Counted from the first letter of the stretch, positions 17,166 through 24,650 are shown. The stretch is DNA of 37,931 bases from Bacteroidales bacterium (GCA_024400785.1 JAKSME010000007.1:1-37931); one strand, 5' to 3'. Notes: a model not told the origin generated them from the letters alone. Program-made: numbers and translations.

Positions 17166-18962
17166 CTATTGAGCTGAGGAATTTTCTTTTTTGTCGTATT
17201 GATAAATCTCGCGGCAAAGTTGGTCGTATTTTTTATACAAAGTCGCACGTTTCAACTTCAAAGTTTGCGACAGCTCGCCAGTTTGCGGTGTCCAAGTGTC
17301 GGCAACCAGTCTGAACTTGCGTATCTGTTCGTGTTCGGCCAGATTGTTGTTCAGTTTGTTCACCTCGTATTGCACGCGCTTGATGACGTCGGGGTTGTTG
17401 CACAATTCTTCGTTTGAATTGTAGTGGATTTTGTGTTTGGCGCACCAAAAATGCAAGGAATCGAAGTTGGGAACGATGATGGCTGCTGCAATTTTCTCAT
17501 TTTCACCGATGACCATGGCCTGTTCAATGAAATATGATTCTTTTAAACGGTTTTCCAACACCTGCGGCGCAACATATTTCCCGGTGGAAAGTTTGAAAAT
17601 CTCCTTCTTTCGGTCGGTGATTGTCAAATAGCCGTTCACCAATTTGCCGATGGCGCCGGTGTGGAACCAACCTTCTTCGTCAATCACCGCTTTGGTGTTT
17701 TCTTCATCTTTGTAGTAGCCCACCATCAAGCAGTCGCCTTTGGTGAGGATTTCTCCATCTTCTGCCAACTTGAACTCAATGCCGGGCAGAATCGGTCCGA
17801 CGGTGCCGGGATGCAGTTCGTTTTTCCCGGGATTGTTGACCGCAATGACAGGAGAGGTTTCTGTAAGTCCGTAACCTTCAAACACATGCATTTGAGCTGC
17901 GGTGAAAGTGCGGATGATTCTTTCTTGGATGGAGGATCCGCCTGACACGATAATCATCGGATTTCCGCCCATATTTTCCCGCCATTTGGAGTAAACCAGC
18001 AGGTCAGCGATTTTATATTTGGTTTTATAGATATAGCCAATTCTCTCATTATCATATACTTGCGCGATTTTGAACGCCCAAGAGTAGATGGCGCGTTTGG
18101 CTCCTTTCAAATCTTTTCCTGCCGCTTGCAATTTGGTAAACATCATTTCCAACACACGGGGCACGGCGCAAAAGCCCATGGCATGAATGTCTTTCAAATC
18201 TTTGCCGATGGTGGCCAAACTTCCTGCATAGTAAATGGTTCCGCCCAGCATTTGGTACATATAGTTGCAAACGCGTTCGTAAACGTGGCACAACGGGAGA
18301 AAACTGAGCACGCTCGCGTGGAAATCGTGTGTGTTCATGGCCGTTACGGTCGCTGCGTTGATGACCATGCTTTTGTGTCGAAGCAGCACGCCCTTGGGAT
18401 TTCCCGTGGTTCCGGAGGTGTAAATGAGCGTGCCGATATCTTCCGGGGAGGTGTTTTTCTTGATTTCTTCAATAACGGGCTTCCATTTCTCCACGTGGGC
18501 GCGCCCCAACTCCAACAACTCATTGAAGTTTTTCTGTCCTTCAATGGTGGCAATGGTGAAAATGGTGGGCTGCAACTGCAGATGCGGAATGGCGGGTTCT
18601 ACGCGTTTGAAAATCTGTTCTACGCCAATCACCACGATTTTGGCATCGCAGTGGTTCAAAATGTATTCGTAATCATGCTCGTTGAGCGTGGGATAGACAG
18701 GCACGTGGATTCCGCCGGCCATCGTAATGCCCATGTCGAGAAAGTTCCACTCCGGGCGGTTTTGCATGATGGTGGCCACTTTGTCGCCTTTCTGCAAACC
18801 CAATTCCAACAGGGCCGATGAAATGGCGTAAGAGTGTTCCACATATTCTTCGATGGTGTATTTGCGCCATTTCCCACTCGCATCCCGACGCGCTAATACC
18901 TCTTTGTTTCCGTATTTTTCTTTTAAATTGTCTAAAATATCAAAAATTCTAAGCATTTTCAT
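17166..18962 (-). CDS. Long-chain fatty-acid-CoA ligase (AMP-forming)
   Basis: 598 residues, typical for the FadD15/FAA1-like branch common in Bacteroidetes. Adenylate-forming motifs: TLIYTSGTTGNPKG (A3 P-loop), VFEGYGLTETSP (A5), WFHTGAIGKL (A7; the usual Asp after TG is Ala here) and TDRKKEIFKLSTGKYVAP (A8 with KxSxGKY). It activates fatty acids to acyl-CoA at the cytoplasmic membrane. The guanine deaminase gene lies 34 bp upstream and a lipoprotein gene 10 bp downstream on the same strand. In the A7 motif most family members read TGDIG; the Ala in place of Asp should be checked against close relatives. Confidence 0.92.
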   Translation of the reverse strand: MKMLRIFDILDNLKEKYGNKEVLARRDASGKWRKYTIEEYVEHSYAISSALLELGLQKGDKVATIMQNRPEWNFLDMGITMAGGIHVPVYPTLNEHDYEYILNHCDAKIVVIGVEQIFKRVEPAIPHLQLQPTIFTIATIEGQKNFNELLELGRAHVEKWKPVIEEIKKNTSPEDIGTLIYTSGTTGNPKGVLLRHKSMVINAATVTAMNTHDFHASVLSFLPLCHVYERVCNYMYQMLGGTIYYAGSLATIGKDLKDIHAMGFCAVPRVLEMMFTKLQAAGKDLKGAKRAIYSWAFKIAQVYDNERIGYIYKTKYKIADLLVYSKWRENMGGNPMIIVSGGSSIQERIIRTFTAAQMHVFEGYGLTETSPVIAVNNPGKNELHPGTVGPILPGIEFKLAEDGEILTKGDCLMVGYYKDEENTKAVIDEEGWFHTGAIGKLVNGYLTITDRKKEIFKLSTGKYVAPQVLENRLKESYFIEQAMVIGENEKIAAAIIVPNFDSLHFWCAKHKIHYNSNEELCNNPDVIKRVQYEVNKLNNNLAEHEQIRKFRLVADTWTPQTGELSQTLKLKRATLYKKYDQLCREIYQYDKKENSSAQ

Positions 18963-18996
18963 GATACAAACAATTTAATCGTTGATATTCCAAATT

Positions 18997-19467
18997 CTAA
19001 TATTCAGTTTTGTTTTCGCAGGTTTTCCACGCTTGGAAGGTCTTGGCGGCCTCCTCACGGTCGTGTTGGGTGGCAGGAATTTTTCGCTCTGCGGGCGCGA
19101 TGGCGATTTCTTCGTAGATGAATGAATCGTCGAACCCCGCGTCAGCAGCATCGGCTTTGTCGGCTGCGTAATAAATCCGCTCGGGACGGGCCCAGTAAAT
19201 GGCTCCTAAGCACATCGGACACGGTTCGCAACTTGTATATATCTCACATCCAGTTAGTTGAAATGTATTTAAGTTGTGGCAGGCTTCGCGTATGGCCATC
19301 ACTTCGGCATGCGCTGTAGGATCATTGTTGAGGGTGACACAATTGCTGCCCCGCCCCACAATCTCTCCGTCTTTTACAACCACCGCGCCAAAAGGACCGC
19401 CCTTCCCATCTTTCAAACATTTTTGCGATAGCGCTATCGCCTCCATCATAAATCTTTTTTCGTACAT
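18997..19467 (-). CDS. guaD: Guanine deaminase (CDA-fold)
   Basis: 156 residues, aligning by eye over its length with the short, Bacillus-type GuaD. The zinc site is H53-A-E55 in PTAHAEVMAIR plus C83 and C86 in SCEPCPMCLGAIYWARP. The domain-swapped C-terminus AGFDDSFIYEEI ... FQAWKTCENKTEY is the part that separates guanine deaminases from TadA and cytosine deaminases. It converts guanine to xanthine and ammonia (purine salvage or catabolism). Likely first gene of a unit with the acyl-CoA ligase; the box TATTTTTG lies 33 bp upstream. Confidence 0.92.
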   Translation of the reverse strand: MYEKRFMMEAIALSQKCLKDGKGGPFGAVVVKDGEIVGRGSNCVTLNNDPTAHAEVMAIREACHNLNTFQLTGCEIYTSCEPCPMCLGAIYWARPERIYYAADKADAADAGFDDSFIYEEIAIAPAERKIPATQHDREEAAKTFQAWKTCENKTEY

Positions 19468-19500
19468 CTTAGATTGTTCAGTATCAAAATTTCAAAGCGG

Positions 19501-19508
19501 CAAAAATA
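19501..19508 (-). promoter_or_regulatory. Promoter -7 box TATTTTTG for guaD
   Basis: Minus-strand TATTTTTGCC, 33 bp before the guaD ATG, fits TAnnTTTG. The -33 element is unclear (GTTTC at the right distance). Confidence 0.4.
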
Positions 19509-19610
19509 CAAAAAAGTTGTCATTTGAAACTTTTTTCGTTTCGTTTTTTCTCTTGGAAAATTCTTCTTTATTTTTTTTACAATGATAAAGAAACAAAAGA
19601 AAAAAACTTG

Positions 19611-19618
19611 TATTTTTG
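19611..19618 (+). promoter_or_regulatory. Promoter -7 box TATTTTTG for the T9SS-secreted protein
   Basis: TATTTTTGCAC lies 35 bp before ATG 19654 in an A/T-rich leader; matches TAnnTTTG. No convincing -33 TTTG. Confidence 0.45.
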
Positions 19619-19653
19619 CACGTTAATTTATTATTCACTTAAATTTTTAAATT

Positions 19654-20451
19654 ATGAAGAAAATTTTATCCTTTGTTGCAGTTTTATTTGCTGTTGTTGC
19701 AGTTAATGCACAGGTTAATACCTTCCCCTACACAGAAGGTTTTGAAAACGGTTTCGGCCAGTGGGAAGTTCAATCAACTTCTACAACTACTTGGGGGATT
19801 GGTACTGACCAAGTTGACGGTTCGGCTCTTAGCGGTACCCAATTCGCTAATTGTACTTATGATGAAAGTTTAGCGGCCCAAGATGAAAAATTGATCAGCC
19901 CTACTTTTGACTTTTCCAATCTTACTCAACCCACGCTCTCTTTTTGGACTTCCATGTCTTACTATTGGGGCGTTGATCCTTATCCGAACTATCATCTCGT
20001 TGTTGCTGTAAGTACTGATGGCGGTGCTACCTATACCGACATTTGGGACAGCCAGACCATTGGAGAATTCGAAAATTTCCAGTATTTCGAAGCTACTCCC
20101 GACATCTCTAATTTGGGTGGTCAATCCAATGTTAAAATCAGATTCAGCTATCTCGGTCAAGATGGCGCTCAAATCATGTTGGATGACATCGCTATTAGCG
20201 GTACTGTTGGCATTGAAGAAAACAATGCTGCACAAGTTAGCATTTTCCCGAATCCTGCCACCAGCGTTTTGAACGTTAATGCAGAAGGTTACAACACCGT
20301 TGAAATCGTTAACCTCCTCGGTCAGGTTGTTTACAGCGCAAACGCTGAAAGCAACATGCAGATCAATGTTAAAGATCTTACCAATGGTGCTTACTTCGTT
20401 CGCATGAACGGCGCTAACGGTACTACCACCCAGAAATTCATCAAGAAATAA
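19654..20451 (+). CDS. Secreted choice-of-anchor-J/cleaved-adhesin-like protein with T9SS sorting domain
   Basis: 265 residues. Signal peptide 1-19 (ending NAQ). Residues ~22-185 form one jelly-roll module, starting FPYTEGFENGFGQWE and containing LISPTFDFSNL, SFWTSMSYYW and MLDDIAISG, the pattern of choice-of-anchor J / cleaved adhesin domains in Bacteroidetes. Residues ~192-265 are a type A T9SS C-terminal domain: VSIFPNPATSVLNV, VEIVNLLGQVV and GAYFVRMNGANGTTTQKFIKK. The protein should cross the outer membrane and be cell-attached or released. It is a single-gene unit with its own promoter box and a strong terminator. No protease domain is present, so it may bind glycan or protein; that is inference. 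Confidence 0.88.
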   Translation: MKKILSFVAVLFAVVAVNAQVNTFPYTEGFENGFGQWEVQSTSTTTWGIGTDQVDGSALSGTQFANCTYDESLAAQDEKLISPTFDFSNLTQPTLSFWTSMSYYWGVDPYPNYHLVVAVSTDGGATYTDIWDSQTIGEFENFQYFEATPDISNLGGQSNVKIRFSYLGQDGAQIMLDDIAISGTVGIEENNAAQVSIFPNPATSVLNVNAEGYNTVEIVNLLGQVVYSANAESNMQINVKDLTNGAYFVRMNGANGTTTQKFIKK

Positions 20452-20477
20452 GGATGATACGCGCTTTCGCGCAACAG

Positions 20478-20512
20478 AAAGGGAAGTCAAAAAAAATGAC
20501 TTCCCTTTTTTT
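20478..20512 (+). terminator. Strong Rho-independent terminator
   Basis: GGGAAGTCA (20481-20489), 7-nt A loop, TGACTTCCC (20497-20505), then seven T. Perfect 9-bp stem 29 bp after the T9SS gene stop. It is A-rich on the other side, so it may also end the minus-strand S1/P1 nuclease transcript. Confidence 0.92.
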
Positions 20513-20551
20513 GTGCCGGTCATCTTCCGTTAAAAAAATCACGATAGCAAA

Positions 20552-20577
20552 TTAACCGTTTCCTCGTTTAACCGTTT
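20552..20577 (+). repeat. Direct repeat of TTAACCGTTT
   Basis: TTAACCGTTT occurs at 20552-20561 and 20568-20577, with further partial copies following, in the space between the terminator and the nuclease stop codon. Short simple-sequence character. Confidence 0.5.
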
Positions 20578-20587
20578 AACCCATCTC

Positions 20588-21370
20588 TCATCCGTAAATC
20601 TCATTCAACAACCCCGCCAACCGGATTCCAGCCGCATACAACTGCCACTCCATCACGCCGGAAAAATGGTAAATGTAGTGGTAGGTGTTACCGTCCCATC
20701 CTGCCTGATATTCATATATCTCGCTGGTTAGTCGGTAGTTATGTGTGAGAATTGCCTCTTTTGACATTTGCATGATGGATTTTGCCTCCCTCTCGAACCT
20801 CGACTCCAAATATTCGGCATACTCCGTGTAACTGTATCCGCGCGCGTTGATAAGGTCGGTGTCCCATACGCGATGCAAGTTCGTGCTTTGGCCAAACCAT
20901 TGAAACTTAATTTTGTTTCCGCCATAGTCATCCAGGTGCCCTGTGTGCATCGGACAGAAACAGTCTCCCGTGAGATGGATGATAAAACGCAGCGCGTCGA
21001 AATCATCCGGGTGATTGTCCAAAACGGCAGTCAAACTATCCATGACACGCCAAAGGTTGCCGCCCTCCGTCGGATAGTTCTTCCGCAGCGCTATCAGTGT
21101 CTCGTCGCTCATCCCGCCCTCCAAATCCTGAAAGTGCCAGTCGTAACTGTTCGGATAAATGGTGTCACTTTTGATTTCATCCGCCCAGTTAGCCCAATAC
21201 ACAATTCCCTTTGTTCCAAGCACTTTGTCAATCTGCTTCTTAGTTTTTTTGTTCAAATGGTTGTAGGCTATCTGCGCGATTATGCGGTGGCCTTCCTGCC
21301 CCCAGCCAAAGGTTTGTTGTACCGGGAAAATGAACAAAATGAGCAAAGGAAGAATGAATAATTTTTTCAT
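20588..21370 (-). CDS. Secreted S1/P1-type nuclease
   Basis: 260 residues. Signal peptide ends at FG, leaving Trp23 of WGQEGHR as the new N-terminus; in this family the N-terminal Trp amino group is itself a zinc ligand, so the predicted cleavage is functionally consistent. Further ligands are in WHFQDLEGG, FIIHLTGDCFCPMHTGHLDDYGGN and NLHRVWDTDLI. These trinuclear-zinc enzymes degrade single-stranded DNA and RNA and 3'-nucleotides in the periplasm or outside, giving phosphate and nucleosides. It lies 37 bp after the MetH-activation-domain gene on the same strand; that neighbour has no evident functional link. Confidence 0.92.
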   Translation of the reverse strand: MKKLFILPLLILFIFPVQQTFGWGQEGHRIIAQIAYNHLNKKTKKQIDKVLGTKGIVYWANWADEIKSDTIYPNSYDWHFQDLEGGMSDETLIALRKNYPTEGGNLWRVMDSLTAVLDNHPDDFDALRFIIHLTGDCFCPMHTGHLDDYGGNKIKFQWFGQSTNLHRVWDTDLINARGYSYTEYAEYLESRFEREAKSIMQMSKEAILTHNYRLTSEIYEYQAGWDGNTYHYIYHFSGVMEWQLYAAGIRLAGLLNEIYG

Positions 21371-21407
21371 AATAATAAATATAATTTATTGATTTTAAGC
21401 GAAATAA

Positions 21408-22022
21408 CTATTTGTTTTTATAACAAGTAGTCCCACGCATTCGGTAACTGCAATGTGAAAAATTAGCACAGTTTGTGCAGCTTTTCGGTTTTGTTCGGCC
21501 AATTCGAAGCACGCCGGTCATCGATTTGCTGGGCAACATCATGCCGGAGTCCAAAAAGGTGATGCCGATTTTTTCCGCATGGAGGATTTCCGCAATGTTG
21601 CGGCTGTCGGACAGCGGAGTGCCGCCATAACCGGGACAGAAACGGAAACCCAGTTCGGGGTAGGGGAGGGCGGCTTCGTAAGTGTCGGCCAACATTTCCA
21701 AGTACACACCGGCGGTGGTGTCGAAAACTACCGCTGATGCCATGTCGGTAAGTTCCAAGCGGCGGAGGTGCTTGTCTACTTCGTTCCCTAACGTGGTGGT
21801 ACACAGTAAGATGCGGTTGGTGTCGGACAGATATTCGTGGTAGCCCGCTGCTTGTAAAAACTCGGGAATGACTGAAAATTCGGCATAAAGGTAACGGAAA
21901 TTGGAAATTTCTTCGAGCGAGCGCCAGGCATTTTCCACCTGCGCGGCAACGCTTCGGTCGGGCACGACTTCCGGCGGATACCCCAAATGTTTCAATATCT
22001 CTTTTTGAATTCTCTCTTCCAT
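21408..22022 (-). CDS. Stand-alone vitamin B12-dependent methionine synthase activation-domain protein
   Basis: 204 residues from ATG 22022 (the longer frame to 22103 would run through the promoter box). The conserved core is FRFCPGYGGTPLSDS, then IGITFLDSGMMLPSKSMTGVLRIG, and a Cys-rich end CTNCANFSHCSYRMRGTTC. This is the family of small proteins equivalent to the C-terminal SAM-binding reactivation domain of MetH. In MetH that domain re-methylates cob(II)alamin with SAM and an electron donor. The separate form is known in anaerobes alongside short MetH proteins. The four to five Cys at the end may bind metal. No metH, metF or B12 transport gene is in the window. Confidence 0.85.
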   Translation of the reverse strand: MEERIQKEILKHLGYPPEVVPDRSVAAQVENAWRSLEEISNFRYLYAEFSVIPEFLQAAGYHEYLSDTNRILLCTTTLGNEVDKHLRRLELTDMASAVVFDTTAGVYLEMLADTYEAALPYPELGFRFCPGYGGTPLSDSRNIAEILHAEKIGITFLDSGMMLPSKSMTGVLRIGRTKPKSCTNCANFSHCSYRMRGTTCYKNK

Positions 22023-22031
22023 TTCAAGTCG

Positions 22032-22039
22032 CAAAATTA
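22032..22039 (-). promoter_or_regulatory. Promoter -7 box TAATTTTG for the MetH-activation-domain gene
   Basis: Minus-strand TAATTTTGCGAC lies 9 bp before ATG 22022, implying a nearly leaderless transcript if used. It also argues against the longer upstream start. Confidence 0.35.
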
Positions 22040-22105
22040 CATCAATTTTTTTAGAAAAATAAAAGAAAATGATGCCTAAAACATCCGACTGATTTCTTCC
22101 CAATG

Positions 22106-22137
22106 GTTGTGAGTTTCAATGGTTTTGCTTAATTTTG
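22106..22137 (+). promoter_or_regulatory. Promoter (GTTG-N20-TAATTTTG) for the 22202 lipoprotein
   Basis: GTTG at 22106-22109 and TAATTTTG at 22130-22137 with 20 bp between them fit the Bacteroidetes -33/-7 layout well. ATG follows 64 bp downstream in an A/T-rich leader. Confidence 0.5.
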
Positions 22138-22201
22138 CATCGTTTTAGAAATAAAAAAAGAATTATTATAAATATTTAAAAATCAATTAATTAGAAATAA
22201 A

Positions 22202-22552
22202 ATGAAAAAGATTTTTTCTGTTTTATGCGTCACTTTGTCCTTGGTTATTTTTGTGGCTTGTGGGAAAAAAGAAGCACAGCAAACCGAACAAAAGGCAGAA
22301 AGCCAGGAATATAAAGCTGCTGTGGAATGCATTAATAAGTACGAAAGCGACATCAAAGCTTCCAAAACTTGCGAGGATTTGGAAACGGCAACGAGCGCAT
22401 TTTACAGCGCCCAAGCTGAAATTGAAGTTCCCGACAAGGCAGAACGCGAACAGCTGAAACCGATGATTGACAATGTTCAGAAAGTTTTCCTCAAGAAGTA
22501 TGAGGAACTGGGTTGCGCCTCCATTTCGGATGAAGAGTTGGCCGAAGAGTAG
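22202..22552 (+). CDS. Small helical lipoprotein
   Basis: 116 residues. Lipoprotein signal 1-20 with lipobox FVAC (Cys20), followed by a Gln/Glu/Lys-rich linker (KKEAQQTEQKAESQE) and an amphipathic helical segment to the end, which is acidic (DEELAEE). It has three further Cys. No known domain. It is monocistronic, with its own promoter, and convergent with the phosphodiester-glycosidase-like gene 6 bp away. Probably periplasmic or outer-membrane-anchored; function unknown. Confidence 0.75.
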   Translation: MKKIFSVLCVTLSLVIFVACGKKEAQQTEQKAESQEYKAAVECINKYESDIKASKTCEDLETATSAFYSAQAEIEVPDKAEREQLKPMIDNVQKVFLKKYEELGCASISDEELAEE

Positions 22553-22558
22553 TCGCTG

Positions 22559-23356
22559 TTAATTTTTCTTTGATTTGAAGAGAAGCCAATTGGTGGCCCA
22601 CTTGCAAGGGGCGCTGTTGGTTTCAATCACTTCGCCATAATTGTCTCTGTACCAGGCATGGCTCCAGCCGCCCATGTCTAAGTTGATGGCGTATGTCACT
22701 CCGAAATCTTTCAAATAATGGGCGAAAGTGCCGTAAGGAACTTTTTCCTTAGTCTCTATGATACAGAGTTTTCCGTCTTTCTCACAAAGGGCGCGGAACA
22801 CGTAGTCTTTGTGAATCCAGAAGTCTTGGTTCAGGGTGTCGGTGTATGCGATTTCGCCATCGAATATGGTGAGAACTTGGCAGAATCCCATTCCCCCGTG
22901 CTCGGCTGCGACGTGCAGGACGGAGTCGTTGATGCGGTCAAAGTGCCCTTGTCCATCGTAGAAGGTAAAGGCCCCATTGCAAATGGGTTCATCCGAGCCA
23001 TGATAGAATCTTCCTTTGTTGACATGGTTGCAGCGTCTGTTTTCGTGATTGAAGTTTTTGAGGCACTCGGCGGTGAACGCGGCGCCGCAACAATAGAGAA
23101 TGTCATCGCTGCTGGGCACGTTGCTACCGTATGCCATCTCCAAATTCCCGAAATTCGGGTAATATACGATGATGTTGTTCAACGAGTCGATGCGCACATT
23201 ATCGTATATTGCTTTATCTCCGCTAAAATGTGCTGATTTGCAGTCGGTTGCTAATACCGACGAGGTGGTGAAGAAGAGGAGTTGGAAGATTGTTTGCGTG
23301 GCAAGGAAGATTGAAGTGGAGAATTTGAAACGAAAAGGGGGAGGGGAATATTGCAT
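22559..23356 (-). CDS. Secreted phosphodiester-glycosidase (NAGPA)-like protein
   Basis: 265 residues from ATG 23356; the upstream TTG at 23365 falls in the rplI terminator and is rejected. A hydrophobic segment at ~12-36 ending TTSSVLA looks like a signal peptide. Weak family signs are ICNGAFTFYDG (like the NGgFF motif) and YAINLDMGGWSHAW (like the NLDGGGS motif of NAGPA/DUF2233 proteins) near the C-terminus. Such enzymes cleave sugar phosphodiesters or act in exopolysaccharide processing. Five Cys in the first 110 mature residues suggest disulfides. The call is tentative; it could be another fold. Confidence 0.5.
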   Translation of the reverse strand: MQYSPPPFRFKFSTSIFLATQTIFQLLFFTTSSVLATDCKSAHFSGDKAIYDNVRIDSLNNIIVYYPNFGNLEMAYGSNVPSSDDILYCCGAAFTAECLKNFNHENRRCNHVNKGRFYHGSDEPICNGAFTFYDGQGHFDRINDSVLHVAAEHGGMGFCQVLTIFDGEIAYTDTLNQDFWIHKDYVFRALCEKDGKLCIIETKEKVPYGTFAHYLKDFGVTYAINLDMGGWSHAWYRDNYGEVIETNSAPCKWATNWLLFKSKKN

Positions 23357-23363
23357 GAAAGAC

Positions 23364-23393
23364 AAAAACCGAGACGGGAGGCCTCGGTTTTTT
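23364..23393 (-). terminator. Terminator of the rpsF-rpsR-rplI operon
   Basis: AAAAACCGAG (23364-23373) and CTCGGTTTTT (23383-23392) form a perfect 10-bp stem with a 9-nt loop. Read on the minus strand it lies 23 bp after the rplI stop and ends in T-rich sequence. It sits directly before the ATG at 23356. Confidence 0.88.
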
Positions 23394-23415
23394 CGTATGT
23401 GATGAGCTGAAAAGA

Positions 23416-23874
23416 TTATTCAGCTGCTTCAGCAACTACATTGATGTTCAAAGAAACTTTGAATTCTCTGTGAAGGTTGACCATAGCGGTATATTCACCG
23501 AGCTGCTTGATGTGTTCATCTTTCAAAGCAATCTGACGGCGATCGATTTCGATGTCATGTTGAGCTTTGAGAGCTTCTGCAACGTCAATGTTGGTAACAG
23601 AACCGAAGAGGACGCCGGTTTCAGCGGCCTTAACGGGAATGTTAACGGTGAGGCCTTCAATTTTGCCAGCGAGAAATTCAGCTTCTTTGCGGATTTTCTC
23701 AGCTTTGAAAGCGCGTTGTTTCAAAGTTTCAGCCAACATTTTGCGGTTGGGCTCGGTAGCCGGGATGGCAAAACCTTGCGGAATGAGGTAATTTCTTGCA
23801 TAGCCGTCTTTCACCTTTACGATGTCATCGGCATAACCTAAATTCTGAACGTCTTGTTTTAAGATAACTTCCAT
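23416..23874 (-). CDS. rplI: Ribosomal protein bL9
   Basis: 152 residues. The N-terminal domain has the bL9 signature MEVILKQDVQNLGYADDIV and VKDGYARNYLIPQGFA, followed by the long connecting helix and the C-terminal domain (FGSVTNIDVAEAL). Third gene of rpsF-rpsR-rplI. A perfect AAGGAGG lies 8 nt before the ATG and touches the rpsR stop codon, which is unusual for this phylum. bL9 binds 23S rRNA at the L1 stalk base. Confidence 0.98.
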   Translation of the reverse strand: MEVILKQDVQNLGYADDIVKVKDGYARNYLIPQGFAIPATEPNRKMLAETLKQRAFKAEKIRKEAEFLAGKIEGLTVNIPVKAAETGVLFGSVTNIDVAEALKAQHDIEIDRRQIALKDEHIKQLGEYTAMVNLHREFKVSLNINVVAEAAE

Positions 23875-23882
23875 GATATTGC

Positions 23883-23889
23883 CCTCCTT
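23883..23889 (-). promoter_or_regulatory. Strong Shine-Dalgarno AAGGAGG of rplI
   Basis: Minus-strand AAGGAGG, 8 nt before ATG 23874, overlapping the last base of the rpsR stop codon. Full complement to the 16S CCUCCUU tail. Most other genes in this window lack such a site. Confidence 0.85.
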
Positions 23890-24164
23890 TAGTTGTTAGA
23901 TTTCAAATTGTCTGTAACGAAAGGAAGTAAAGCCAAATGTCTGGCTCTTTTTACTGCCTGTGCCACTTTTTTCTGATATTTCAATGAAGTACCGGTGAGA
24001 CGGCGGGGCAGGATTCTGCCTTGTTCGTTCACGAATCTTTTCAAGAATTCACCATCCTTGTAATCGATGTACTTGATACCGCTTTTTTTGAAACGGCAAT
24101 ATTTCTTCTTTCTGATGTCAACCGCGATGGGGGTCAAATATTTGATGTCTGTTTGCTGTGCCAT
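23889..24164 (-). CDS. rpsR: Ribosomal protein bS18
   Basis: 91 residues. Core motif [18 protein letters not shown] ... [24 protein letters not shown], then [14 protein letters not shown], diagnostic of bS18. It forms a heterodimer with bS6 on the 30S platform. In Bacteroidetes ribosomes bS18 takes part with bS6 and bS21 in hiding the anti-Shine-Dalgarno tail of 16S rRNA. Its own gene here has a perfect AAGGAGG 7 nt before the ATG, overlapping the rpsF stop. Confidence 0.98.
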   Translation of the reverse strand: MAQQTDIKYLTPIAVDIRKKKYCRFKKSGIKYIDYKDGEFLKRFVNEQGRILPRRLTGTSLKYQKKVAQAVKRARHLALLPFVTDNLKSNN

Positions 24165-24171
24165 AATTCTT

Positions 24172-24178
24172 CCTCCTT
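24172..24178 (-). promoter_or_regulatory. Strong Shine-Dalgarno AAGGAGG of rpsR
   Basis: Minus-strand AAGGAGG lies 7 nt before ATG 24164 and overlaps the TAA stop of rpsF (24177-24179). The first gene rpsF has only A-rich leader sequence and no such site. Confidence 0.85.
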
Positions 24179-24572
24179 ATTCGTTGTTCGTATTTTCAGC
24201 GGGTTGTTCGGCAACGGGTGCTTCAACATTGGCTGCTTTTTCTTTTCTCAGATTGCGTCTTTTCTCTGCGTAAGCAATGGCGTGTTTGTCCATGGAAACA
24301 GTGAGATAACGCATGATTTTTTCGTCACGACGGTATTGGAGTTCAAACTCTTTTACCACGCTGCCTTCAGCAACGAATTCAAAAAGATGATAGAATCCGG
24401 AAGTCTTTTTTGCAATCGGATACTCTAATTTGCGCAATCCCCAGTTCTCCTGGTGCACGATTTCTGCTCCTTTGTCGAGAAGGATTTTCTCGAACTTTTT
24501 AACCGTTTCCTTCATCTGTTCTTCAGACAAAACGGGAGTCATAATGAAAACGGTTTCGTAATGATTCAACAT
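24177..24572 (-). CDS. rpsF: Ribosomal protein bS6
   Basis: 131 residues. bS6 fold begins with NHYETVFIMTPVLSEEQM, has GLRKLEYPIAKKTSGFYHLFEF in the middle and LQYRRDEKIMRYLTV, then a Lys-rich and Glu/Ala/Pro-rich C-terminal tail of about 30 residues (EAPVAEQPAENTNNE). First gene of the operon, with promoter at 24621-24650 and an A-rich, SD-less leader. Confidence 0.98.
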   Translation of the reverse strand: MLNHYETVFIMTPVLSEEQMKETVKKFEKILLDKGAEIVHQENWGLRKLEYPIAKKTSGFYHLFEFVAEGSVVKEFELQYRRDEKIMRYLTVSMDKHAIAYAEKRRNLRKEKAANVEAPVAEQPAENTNNE

Positions 24573-24620
24573 GTTTTTACTGTTTTTTGATTATAAATTA
24601 TTGATGTTTTTTTGGGGGTG

Positions 24621-24650
24621 CAAAAATACAACTTTTTTTGTTTCAGACAA
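24621..24650 (-). promoter_or_regulatory. Promoter (TTG-N19-TATTTTTG) for the rpsF operon
   Basis: Minus strand: TTG (24648-24650), 19 bp, then TATTTTTG (24621-24628), followed by CACCCCC near the probable transcript start. Good fit to the Bacteroidetes consensus. Confidence 0.5.

Noticed and set aside
24573-24628. S6:S18-binding leader RNA motif before rpsF
   Set aside because: The leader is short and A-rich; I could not draw the conserved bulged stem with CCG, only a CACCCCC stretch.
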